64,000 nucleotides of DNA from Nostoc sphaeroides (GTDB taxonomy: Bacteria; Cyanobacteriota; Cyanobacteriia; Cyanobacteriales; Nostocaceae), in the NCBI RefSeq assembly GCF_003443655.1, contig NZ_CP031941.1:57501-121500 (forward strand), in the 5' to 3' direction. Below are positions 18,988-26,801 of this stretch, piece by piece (position 1 is the first letter of the stretch; each line of letters begins with the position of its first letter). Under the pieces are notes generated by a model. It worked only from the letters and a program-made list of their open reading frames with translations, did not search any database and was not told the DNA's origin. Position numbers and translations under genes: made by a program.

Positions 18988-19938
18988 ATGGATATTATTG
19001 GTACAAATGAGGACGATTTTCTTGCTGGCACTATTGGCAGCGATCGCATTGATGCTTTGGATGATGACGATACTATTGTAGCCTTAGCCGGTGACGACGT
19101 AATCTTTGGTAACGATGACGAAGACCTGATCGTTGCGGGAGCAGGAAACGACACAATTGATGGTGGGAATGGCGACGATTTAGTATTTGGAGATGCTGGG
19201 AACGACTCCATTGATGGCGACAATGGGGTTGACGTGATCAATGGGGGGGACGGCAATGACCGCATCATTGGTAACAATGACAATGACCGCATCTTCGGTG
19301 ATGCAGGGAATGACACCATTAATGGTAATGATGGAAATGACATCCTCAATGGCTCTGATGGCGCAGATGTAATTTCTGGCGACGCTGGAAATGATCGAGT
19401 TTTTGCGGGTACTGGGAATGACACGGTATTAGGTGGCGGGAGTTTTGACCAACTCAATGGTGATGCAGGCAATGATCTTGTTCAGGGTGAGGCTGGGAAC
19501 GACACCGTATTTGGTGGGACTGGAGTTGGAAATGACACCCTTACTGGTGAAACTGGCACAGACTTATTGATTGGTGGAGCTGGAAACGACTCTTTATCGG
19601 GTGGTGATGGGAGCGATCGCCTGATCGGCGTTGAACCTTTTGCCCCAGGATTTGGATCGATTGTTAACGAAGTTGATACCTTAACTGGCGGGGCTAATGG
19701 CGATACCTTTGTTTTGGGAGCAGGTAATGAAATTTTCTATGATAATGGCAGCAATAGTGACTACGCCCTGATTACTGACTTCAATATCAGCCAGGACTCT
19801 ATTGAACTACCTGAATCTACCTTTAGCTCCGGTATTATCTCTATTGTGGGGACAGGGATATTTTTTAACAACGACTTAATCGCGGTTGTTGAAGGAGTTT
19901 CAAGTTCAGATATTAGCAGTGGCTTTGATTTCGTCTAA
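18988..19938 (+). CDS. RTX-type calcium-binding repeat protein
   Basis: This 316-residue protein (ATG 18988, MDIIGTNEDDFLAG, with AAAGGAAA upstream) consists largely of hemolysin-type nonapeptide repeats of the form GGxGxDxUx, for example GNDTIDGGNGDD and GNDSLSGGDGSD. There are roughly 15-20 repeats in residues 5-230, and they form a Ca2+-loaded beta-roll. The last 90 residues (TFVLGAGNEIFYDNGSNSDYALITDF) match the tail often seen in cyanobacterial calcium-binding proteins. There is no signal peptide; type I secretion through an uncleaved C-terminal signal is expected. It sits between the duplicated gifA copies and may have arrived with that rearrangement. Confidence 0.88.
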   Translation: MDIIGTNEDDFLAGTIGSDRIDALDDDDTIVALAGDDVIFGNDDEDLIVAGAGNDTIDGGNGDDLVFGDAGNDSIDGDNGVDVINGGDGNDRIIGNNDNDRIFGDAGNDTINGNDGNDILNGSDGADVISGDAGNDRVFAGTGNDTVLGGGSFDQLNGDAGNDLVQGEAGNDTVFGGTGVGNDTLTGETGTDLLIGGAGNDSLSGGDGSDRLIGVEPFAPGFGSIVNEVDTLTGGANGDTFVLGAGNEIFYDNGSNSDYALITDFNISQDSIELPESTFSSGIISIVGTGIFFNNDLIAVVEGVSSSDISSGFDFV

Positions 19939-20042
19939 ACACATATCACTATGAGTTGTGAACTTTGAAGTAAAAGGGACTGGGGCTGGGGACTTCTACT
20001 GAGGGGAGCCGAGGTAAGCCGAAGTAAGCTGTTCCACATTTA

Positions 20043-20082
20043 AATTGCATATACTGGGCGGGCAAGATGCCCACCCCACAAG
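20043..20082. repeat. GGGCGGGCAAGATGCCCACCC repeat (copy 2)
   Basis: This is the same unit as at 6628-6672, including a TTGCATA flank. It lies between the RTX gene and the second terminator copy. Confidence 0.7.
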
Positions 20083-20156
20083 AGTTGTATTTAATTCGAT
20101 TATGCAAATTAAATGTTTTTTAGCTTATTAGGGATTAAGGATTGGATGCCAACTAA

Positions 20157-20459
20157 ATATATAAGTTTAGCCACCCTTTACTATAGGGTGGCTTTTTTTT
20201 CGGAGTTGTGAGTTGAGACATTCACTCAAAAATCAACCTTAAAACTCTTGAAACTTAGCTCATGGAAGCATGACTTGGCCCATAAATCATCCGACTATTA
20301 GCATCTACCTTCCCTTGAATCGGGTTCCAGTAGTGAGATGCTTCTTCAGGAAGACCAAGTTCTTGTGCAGCCCGCATCAACATTGATTGTTGGCGATTCT
20401 TGACTTGCTGATGTTCACGCACCATCAACGCACGAGATTTATCTGCGATAGACATAACC
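20157..20459. repeat. Direct duplication, right copy
   Basis: This is the right-hand copy of the 308-bp duplication (see 18355-18663). It includes a terminator with stem GCCACCCT / AGGGTGGC (20170-20177 and 20185-20192) and a T run, and the complete gifA. Unlike the left copy, it continues into a gifA promoter region. Confidence 0.9.
20255..20455 (-). CDS. gifA: Glutamine synthetase inactivating factor IF7
   Basis: This is a 66-residue IF7 starting at ATG 20455 (MSIADKSRALMVRE). A further ATG lies two codons upstream, but the spacing from GAGAGG (9-10 nt to 20455) and the family N-terminus favour 20455. The inhibitor helix KNRQQSMLMRAAQEL and the basic residues needed for binding glutamine synthetase are present. 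An NtcA-type site lies about 70 bp upstream, consistent with NtcA repression of gif genes during nitrogen limitation. This is the copy expected to be functional. In Anabaena gifA is also near glnA. Confidence 0.93.
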   Translation of the reverse strand: MSIADKSRALMVREHQQVKNRQQSMLMRAAQELGLPEEASHYWNPIQGKVDANSRMIYGPSHASMS

Positions 20460-20522
20460 ATAGTCCTCTCTATTTTGTTATATTTTTTTGTTTCCTCTAT
20501 AAAGAACTATAGCAAAAATTCT

Positions 20523-20536
20523 GTAACATAAGCTAC
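20523..20536 (-). promoter_or_regulatory. NtcA-type operator of gifA
   Basis: GTAACATAAGCTAC is a perfect GTA-N8-TAC palindrome. On the minus strand a TATAGT -10 box lies 11 nt downstream of it, so the site covers the -35 region, the position expected for NtcA repression of gif genes. Confidence 0.8.
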
Positions 20537-20613
20537 TTTTTACAAAAATTTATATTTGACTTTGCTGACAATATCAGGTGTTTTTCCCCAAAGCTCGAAA
20601 AATCTTCCCTAAT

Positions 20614-20901
20614 CTACTGGTCTGTCAAATTCATTTTGACGGTTAGGGAGACGCGATAAATCGCCGTCTTAATCTATCCGTCAATTATTTCTTGACAGAC
20701 CAGTAGTAGTCTGTCAAGAAAATTTTGCGGGGTTGTAGAGACGCGAAATTTCGCGTCTTTACAGGGTTTTGGTAACAAATTAATCAATCAGAATTAATGG
20801 GACAGACCAGTAGTAGTCTGTCAAGAAAATTTTGAAGGGTTATAAAAGTTCGTAGTAAGGACTTTAGTCCTTGATTTGAGCGATAGCTCACTACAAACCC
20901 A
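20614..20901. repeat. Cluster of GGTCTGTC-type palindromic elements
   Basis: The first element (20614-20706) has terminal inverted repeats CTACTGGTCTGTCAA / TTGACAGACCAGTAG. It is joined directly to a second unit (about 20704-20813) and a third (from 20811), which share AGTAGTCTGTCAAGAAAATTT starts. The inside contains the GAGACGCGA / TCGCGTCT palindrome seen in several intergenic places. The segment 20732-20901 recurs at 22258-22434. Confidence 0.75.
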
Positions 20902-21027
20902 CTACCTTTGATGGCTAAAATCATCAGGCTTCAGATTTGTCTCACCTGGGAGCCTTTACCTTTCCAACAGTCAATAATTTTTCGTTACAATTATTTACAT
21001 AGAAGTATCAAAACTTGAGCTATTTTT

Positions 21028-22086
21028 ATGTCTGAGAGTTTAACCAAGCTGACTTATCAAACCTTTCAGCAGAGCAAAAGTTACTTTGGTCTGGCTCACA
21101 AAATATTAAGTTCACGGTTGATGAACCTGGTGTATCCGACACTTGAACAAAAGACCAAACCCATCCCGAATGAGCTTTTACTCAAAATTCAACAGAGATT
21201 GAATCAGTTGCTGGAAACAGACTGGCAAGATGCTCAAAAAGGTGTATACCCGGAAAGTTTACTGTTTGACAACCCTTGGGATGAATTTTTTCGCTACTAT
21301 CCGTTGCTATGGCTAGATTCCCCTCAAGTGTGGGAGCGGGTTCAACAACAGAATTACCAAGATTTTTCGCCCGAAATTGACACAGATGGTTATCCTAGCT
21401 ACTACGTGCAGAACTTCCATCACCAAAGCAATGGCTATTTGAGTGACTTGTCAGCTAATTTATATGACTTACAAGTAGAAATTCTTTTTGGTGGGGCTGC
21501 TGATCCAATGCGGCGGCGGATTCTCGCTCCCCTCAAGCGAGGACTGAAAGCAATTGATTCAGTTGCACCACGGCAAACCCGTATTTTGGATGTAGCTTGT
21601 GGAACTGGGCGGACTTTGAAGTTGATTCGGGCAGCATTGCCGCAAGCATCCCTGTTTGGTACGGATTTGTCACCAGCTTATTTGCGTAAAGCAAATGAAC
21701 TACTATCCCAAATTCCAGGAGAATTGCCGCAACTTTTACAAGCCAATGCCGAAGAGTTACCCTATCTAGATAACTATTTTCATGCTGTGACTTCTGTTTT
21801 TCTCTTCCATGAGTTACCAGCGATCGCCCGTCAAAGTATCATTGAGCAATGTTTCCGGGTGACAAAACCAGGAGGAGTCTTTATTATCTGTGACTCAATT
21901 CAGTTGAGTGATTCACCTGAGTTGGAACATATAATGGATTCTTTCCCTGAAACTTTCCATGAACCCTATTACAGGCATTACACCACTGATAACTTACTAG
22001 AACGTCTACAGAGAGTAGGCTTTGAGAATATTGAGACGCAAGTCCATTTTATGAGCAAGTATTTCATTGCTCATAAACCAGCTTGA
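21028..22086 (+). CDS. Class I SAM-dependent methyltransferase
   Basis: This 352-residue protein has a Methyltransf_11/UbiE-type domain in its second half. Motif I is ILDVACGTGRTLKLI (about residue 187), the acidic residue ending beta-2 is in LFGTDLSPAYL, motif II is around NAEELPYLDNYFHAV, and post-motif is VTKPGGVFIICD. The N-terminal 150 residues (PYHHQ-poor, aromatic, NPWDEFFRYYPLLW) are typical of a cyanobacterial subgroup with unknown substrate. The gene is flanked by about 170-bp direct repeats (20732-20901 and 22258-22434). Confidence 0.88.
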   Translation: MSESLTKLTYQTFQQSKSYFGLAHKILSSRLMNLVYPTLEQKTKPIPNELLLKIQQRLNQLLETDWQDAQKGVYPESLLFDNPWDEFFRYYPLLWLDSPQVWERVQQQNYQDFSPEIDTDGYPSYYVQNFHHQSNGYLSDLSANLYDLQVEILFGGAADPMRRRILAPLKRGLKAIDSVAPRQTRILDVACGTGRTLKLIRAALPQASLFGTDLSPAYLRKANELLSQIPGELPQLLQANAEELPYLDNYFHAVTSVFLFHELPAIARQSIIEQCFRVTKPGGVFIICDSIQLSDSPELEHIMDSFPETFHEPYYRHYTTDNLLERLQRVGFENIETQVHFMSKYFIAHKPA

Positions 22087-22132
22087 GATAAAACCTCCTC
22101 ATTGCCTTTTCTTTAAATAAACTTTACCTAAA

Positions 22133-22164
22133 AAGGGCAAATGCAAAATTTTGCATCTGCCCTT
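22133..22164 (+). terminator. Hairpin after the methyltransferase gene
   Basis: The near-perfect stem AAGGGCAAATGCAAAA / TTTTGCATCTGCCCTT has almost no loop. It lacks a T run, so it could be a terminator or an RNA-stabilising hairpin. Confidence 0.5.
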
Positions 22165-22257
22165 GGATGTAGAATAATTAAGAGTGACTCAGAGGATCTA
22201 GCAAATCATTCTTAATATTTATTTTGTCAGGAGCCATCTGGGAGAAGAATGAACTAG

Positions 22258-22434
22258 TTGTAAAGACGCGAAATTTCGCGTCTCTACAGGGTTTTGGTAA
22301 CAAACTAATCAATCAGAACTTATGAAACAGACCACTAGTGGTCTGTCCCAAAAATTTTGAAGGGTTATAAAAGTTCGTAGTAAGGACTTTAGTCCTTGAT
22401 TTGAGCGATAAATCGCTCACTACAAACCTGGGCA
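22258..22434. repeat. Direct repeat of 20732-20901
   Basis: It carries the same order of parts: the GACGCGAAATTTCGCGTCTC palindrome, then AGGGTTTTGGTAACAAA, the CAGACCACTAGTGGTCTG junction, then AAAGTTCGTAGTAAGGACTT. Identity is high with small differences. The remaining DNA from 22435 to 23063 holds the element end GGGACAGACTACTAG and otherwise nothing I can identify. Confidence 0.75.
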
Positions 22435-23063
22435 TTACTAATGGGACAGACTACTAGGGTGTAAGAGTAGGTCATGAATAGTAAGATTCGCTGCCAAGTG
22501 CAATAAACCTATACTACTTGTGCGAATCTATGCTCTAGATAAGCTCAGATGCAGCGCAAGAAATTTTATGCTTTGGCAAAGCACGCCAAAAAATGCCAGA
22601 GCGAAGATAAATTATTTCCTGATGTAGATAGCCAGCTACTAAATGTATGAGAAAACCTATTTGGGAATAAAGTGAAGTTGCCTTAAGACTGTTTCCTCAA
22701 CAAGCAAAATGTCTGAATTAGATGTGCTTTAGATTAACTGATAGCCTAAGTAACATCTATTTCAAGAAGAGTTGAGGATTGAGACGCAAAGCTTCCACCG
22801 AATATGAGCAGCAATTGTGTAACTTTTGAGAAGTTGGTGATGCTGTTAATCGAGGCACTTAATTTAATTTGCGTTTTGATCGCCAGGATTAACGCTAACT
22901 ATATATACAAAGCTTGCAGTTGAAATACTAAGCGATCGCTGAAGATTTTCGTGTGTCAACTGTATATATATCTGCCAGAAAAGCTGTGTAACCGTTGTTA
23001 GCACAACACTGTGTTTTCTGGTACTTTGTTTCCTTTGAAAAAAAAGGCATTAACCTACAGTAG

Positions 23064-23291
23064 TTAAACCACAACATAGGTATTTCCAGATTTTTGTGAC
23101 ACTTCTCTACGCCCACTACCGCGATGACGTGGCGCATCATCTGAAGCTTGTTCAGATGCCGCCGAGAGCCACTGTTCCGAAGCAGGCGTGGAAGGCAGCC
23201 CATAGGATAAGTGATTGACCATTGCTTGGCAGTTAGAAGCTAAGGGGCCGAACATCAGACTTGAGACTAAAAGAGAAATGGCAGCACGCAT
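23064..23291 (-). CDS. patX: PatX-like RGSGR-containing heterocyst-inhibition peptide precursor
   Basis: This 75-residue protein has an export signal at the N-terminus (MRAAISLLVSSLMFGPLASN, then CQA at residues 21-23). After a variable middle it carries HRGSGRRE (residues 56-63). RGSGR is the pentapeptide of PatS and HetN that binds HetR and blocks heterocyst differentiation. A short exported precursor with HRGSGR near its end is the described form of PatX in filamentous cyanobacteria. The gene lies near glnA/gifA, and a TCCGGA-type (DIF1-like) promoter is upstream. The sequence after RGSGR is about 14 residues long and ends TYVVV. No other reading frame here looks like a gene. Confidence 0.85.
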   Translation of the reverse strand: MRAAISLLVSSLMFGPLASNCQAMVNHLSYGLPSTPASEQWLSAASEQASDDAPRHRGSGRREVSQKSGNTYVVV

Positions 23292-23326
23292 AGCAGATGT
23301 CTATTTTGGAACTCTCCACTTCACTG

Positions 23327-23354
23327 ATACTTAGCTTTTTGATTAATATCCGGA
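23327..23354 (-). promoter_or_regulatory. Candidate DIF1-type promoter of patX
   Basis: On the minus strand TCCGGA (23354-23349) is followed after 15 nt by TAAGTAT (23333-23327), about 36 nt before the patX ATG. DIF1 motifs, with TCCGGA near -35, mark HetR-dependent early differentiation promoters in Anabaena. The -10 match is only moderate. Confidence 0.65.
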
Positions 23355-23398
23355 CAATTCATCAAAAAGTATTCTGTTTTACTGAAAATAAACTCTTC

Positions 23399-25186
23399 TT
23401 ATCCTCCGTTTAAATGTTCGACTAATAACCAATTAGCAAAGTGGTTTTGATGACCGCACAATGTAATTAATTGTTCGTGAGGATAAGCGCGTAATTGCTC
23501 GTCGATATGCGATCGCAAAGTCACAAGTTGCCAATTTTGCCCTTGATATGCGGCTGGTGCTGTGACAGTGAGTCTGTATTCCTGCTGATCCAAGCGGTAA
23601 AAAATGCCTTGAAAACAGTTACTTTCCCGAATTAATCCCTTGCCAAAAGTAGAGTCAGAGTACTCACTCGACGATGGGCAAGGGCAATCGCCACTAGCTG
23701 GATAGGCTTCTGGGTTATTTAAGTAATACAGTTGCCAGTGCAGCCAATCCGAATGATTGGGTGGAAGATTAAATAAAGGAATAATTGCTGCTTTTGAGCG
23801 ATTATCTTCCAATAAAGCCATTTGCAGCGCCCTAACAGGTAAATCCCTCGGTTGGCAGTTTAACTCAACACACATCGCTGCTGCCATCCCTGCTGCTTGA
23901 CCAATGCCCATAACCACAGGTTGTAATCTAGTGGCCCCATTGGCAATGTGGGAGACAGAAAGGTTTTTTTCACAAACCAAGAAACCATCTGTTGTGGCTG
24001 GAATCAGGGAACTGTAGGGAATTGTAAAGGGCGTTCCAGTCCAGCGTCCCCCCCAACGGATAGATTTAGGTTGCAGTGGGAATTCAATACCAGGATAATG
24101 ATGGTCATTGGCGTAGTTACCAACTGCGATCGCTTCATATATAGATGCAACTCTACCTGTTGCGATCGGCAAAATATCCTGTTCTCGGACAGTAGTTAGT
24201 CCCACTAAGCGGCGGCTTTCCCGGTAATAGGGATGGAGTGCAAAAGCTGTAGGGGTGTGAGGAAATACTTTTTCTGCTAAACCATAACGACGACCAAGCT
24301 GATTTTGGATAAAATGGGCAAAATTTTGGCTGTGCGAGCGAGATTCTTGGATAAATTCACCTCTGGATACATCTGACTCTATCAACCGCTCTACTCCTTC
24401 GCCGTAGTCATTGCCACAGATTGGCCAATTCATCATAAACAGGCCATTAGGCAAACGTCCATAATTCAAAAATGTCTCTGCGCCATAGCCATCCCAAGCG
24501 CCTGTAAATTGGGATGGATTATAGTTAGGCGCAGGCGGAATTTCTGGTGCTGTAGCTACGCCCGTCGTAGACATCGCTTCACCAAAGTCTTGCATAATCA
24601 CTACATAAGTGGGCGCTTGTACCGGATATCTTTCAGTTAAAGAGTTAAAACCTACTGGGGCGCTGGGTTCTCCCCACTCAGATTGCAATTCCCAGCCCCA
24701 GCGATAAGGTATCTCACCTAAAGCCAATAAATCTCCCAATTCTGTGCCGTCGAGAATAATTTTGGCTGTGACAGCAAAATCAGCAAAGCGCACACCAGTA
24801 ATACAATCACCTTGGCGAAACACTTCAATTGGTACTTCTCCAGAAATCCAGTGCAGATTTGGCAATTCCTGCACCCAATCTGCAAAAATCTCTGCCCCAA
24901 TTCGAGGATTGTAACTAAAAAAGCTTACCCAGCTATTATCTAATCCTCCCGGCTGTCGTTGTCGCAATTCCTGCAAAAACGCACCCCATAATCCCGTTTG
25001 AAAGGCTTCTAATTCGTTGCCATCGGGTGCGGATACTCCAGCCGAAGTCAGCATTCCCCCCAACCAAGAAAATTCACTCACTAGAATCGTTTTGGCTCCC
25101 CGTCGCGCCGCTTGGATAGCAGCCGCAGTGCCTCCGGTTCCACCACCGACAACTAAAACATCAGCTGTGTATATTTGATTAACCAT
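23399..25186 (-). CDS. FAD-dependent oxidoreductase
   Basis: This 595-residue flavoprotein has an N-terminal Rossmann dinucleotide motif (ADVLVVGGGTGGTAAAIQAA, residues 9-28) and a second FAD-contact region near the end of the FAD domain (GATRLQPVVMGIGQAAGMAA, about residue 415). It fits the FAD_oxidored family of large secreted or cytosolic flavoproteins, whose substrates are mostly unknown. There is no signal peptide. The C-terminal 130 residues form a separate region with several cysteines (SGDCPCPSSSEY) that I cannot assign. It is downstream of nothing on its strand, and the gap to patX is 107 bp, so the two are probably separately transcribed. Confidence 0.85.
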   Translation of the reverse strand: MVNQIYTADVLVVGGGTGGTAAAIQAARRGAKTILVSEFSWLGGMLTSAGVSAPDGNELEAFQTGLWGAFLQELRQRQPGGLDNSWVSFFSYNPRIGAEIFADWVQELPNLHWISGEVPIEVFRQGDCITGVRFADFAVTAKIILDGTELGDLLALGEIPYRWGWELQSEWGEPSAPVGFNSLTERYPVQAPTYVVIMQDFGEAMSTTGVATAPEIPPAPNYNPSQFTGAWDGYGAETFLNYGRLPNGLFMMNWPICGNDYGEGVERLIESDVSRGEFIQESRSHSQNFAHFIQNQLGRRYGLAEKVFPHTPTAFALHPYYRESRRLVGLTTVREQDILPIATGRVASIYEAIAVGNYANDHHYPGIEFPLQPKSIRWGGRWTGTPFTIPYSSLIPATTDGFLVCEKNLSVSHIANGATRLQPVVMGIGQAAGMAAAMCVELNCQPRDLPVRALQMALLEDNRSKAAIIPLFNLPPNHSDWLHWQLYYLNNPEAYPASGDCPCPSSSEYSDSTFGKGLIRESNCFQGIFYRLDQQEYRLTVTAPAAYQGQNWQLVTLRSHIDEQLRAYPHEQLITLCGHQNHFANWLLVEHLNGG

Positions 25187-25771
25187 TGCTTATACCTCAC
25201 TGGAGTTTTGACATATTCTCCCCAGATAGCTTGGCATCAAACAAGGCAAATTATCAGGATTTACGCAAAAATCCCCAAATAAATATCAGTTCTATATAGG
25301 GTTTCTATTTGATTGCGTGAAAAGACAGGTAGGGGAGCCAGTTGTGTGGGCGAGTTTCCCTACTTAAGCTAACTGGCGTTGTATTACCGCCGAGAGTACG
25401 GCATCCTTTATTGTCAGGAAAAATCAACTTTTTTATCTAGCTAGATATACCGATTTTGAAAAAATGAGATAATTTCAAGTTTTGTACTCAGCCAGCAGAA
25501 AGATTTTAGTAAAGTTGTTATTTTTAATTTATGCATCAGAGAAGTCAATATAAAATCCTTTACTGGCAAGACTTACAAATAATTTGATTTTGACTAGATA
25601 TACATAGCATTTGGGATTACATCTAACAAAAGCTGGATATTAAACAGCTATTAAAAAAGGCATCTTGTATATACAGCTAAAGATAGAGGTTGTTACTATA
25701 TTTTGTATTTAAACTTAATATAAATAGTAAATTTTTATGAATTGCTAATATTAAGTAATAATTAAAATATT
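25187..25771. other. Intergenic, no gene
   Basis: AT-rich DNA lies between divergent genes. A pair of TAGCTAGATATAC-like words near 25437-25450 and 25594-25604 is the only repeat I notice. No coding frame or RNA structure can be supported. Confidence 0.4.
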
Positions 25772-26713
25772 ATGTTTACTAATTGCTTTAAAAATAATGA
25801 TAAATTAAGTGTAAATAAGGATAGGAATATATCAAATGTTGAGATAGCACTTTTTATAGATCAAATCAAAAGTAATATTTGGCTCTTTGGTATTCCATCT
25901 TGGCTTTTTGGCATAACCGATAGAAGCATAGCTGCATTCGCCGATGGTTATTTATCTCCTATAGAAATATTTCAGCTACTTACAGCCTCTTTCTTTTTTC
26001 TGAGTTGGCTATATCTCAAGCCTGATGAAAGCTTTAATAGCAATGATTTAGGCCCCAACGAATATCAAGAATATCTCGCTCGTACTCAAGCTAACAAGCT
26101 TCAAGTAAAAAAGCTCCACATGATTAGCCAGGAGTATATTTTACCGTTTCCTTATATTTGCCAAATTTATCATTTATTGAATTTAAGACATTTGGAAACA
26201 GTTCATAGCTTTAGCCTTAATAACCTGAAAATTTTTCAAATTAGCCATTTTCAGCCCACAAATACGGGTGGAATAATCAAATTCCAAACAATATTGGATT
26301 CGCCAGGTAATGCTCTGAGAATTTGGCGTCAACCGATTGTAGAGGTAGATTTAATATTACATACTCCCTATACTGTTGAACTGAGTATTCCAGTCTACAA
26401 TGACAAAAGGATAATTGTTATATTTCATGCTTTTCCGTTAAATGACTTAGAGCATCACTTTTTTATAGATATTTATAGTGATTTAGAGTGGCCAAAGCCA
26501 TTATTACAAATAATATTGCATTTTGCTTCTTGTTTGACCCTATTTGAAGATTTGCCGTATCTAAGAGCTTTAACTGATAAAAATATAGGGCGTTTATTCA
26601 ATTTAAGTAGAACTTCAAATAACGAAGCTGCATTGCTGTTTAAAAGATATGTTGAGCTATATGGTTCGACTGGAGAACCAATTAAATTACTTGAGGGGAG
26701 GGAAGAGAGTTAG
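25772..26713 (+). CDS. Hypothetical protein with a membrane segment
   Basis: This 313-residue protein has no recognised family. It contains a hydrophobic segment at about residues 68-83 (IFQLLTASFFFLSWLYL) and a shorter one around 33-45. The C-terminal 200 residues are predicted to be soluble and mixed alpha/beta, with LRIWRQPIVEVDLILHTPYT and a helix ending near NIGRLFNLSRTS. The codon use is unusually AT-rich compared with its neighbours (many ATA and TTA codons), which may point to transfer or relaxed selection. The start ATG at 25772 is the first in the frame. Confidence 0.65.
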   Translation: MFTNCFKNNDKLSVNKDRNISNVEIALFIDQIKSNIWLFGIPSWLFGITDRSIAAFADGYLSPIEIFQLLTASFFFLSWLYLKPDESFNSNDLGPNEYQEYLARTQANKLQVKKLHMISQEYILPFPYICQIYHLLNLRHLETVHSFSLNNLKIFQISHFQPTNTGGIIKFQTILDSPGNALRIWRQPIVEVDLILHTPYTVELSIPVYNDKRIIVIFHAFPLNDLEHHFFIDIYSDLEWPKPLLQIILHFASCLTLFEDLPYLRALTDKNIGRLFNLSRTSNNEAALLFKRYVELYGSTGEPIKLLEGREES

Positions 26714-26715
26714 AG

Positions 26716-26783
26716 ACGCGATGAATCGCGTCTGTACAAGAGTGAGGAATTGGAGACGCGATGAATCGCGTCTGTACAAGAAA
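26716..26783. repeat. Two direct copies of a GAGACGCGATGAATCGCGTC unit
   Basis: The unit, GGAGACGCGATGAATCGCGT followed by CTGTACAAGA, occurs twice in 68 bp just after the hypothetical gene. The core GAGACGCGA / TCGCGTCT is palindromic and reappears near 20650, 22262, 46513 and 52543. Confidence 0.8.
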
Positions 26784-26801
26784 GAGTAGGAGTTTGTTTG
26801 G

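Noticed and set aside
18915..19472. 185-codon minus-strand frame opposite the RTX gene
   Set aside because: Its Ser/Pro-rich low-complexity product is the complement of glycine/aspartate repeats.
22928..23203. 91-codon frame overlapping patX
   Set aside because: It is out of frame with the RGSGR-coding gene and has no features of its own.
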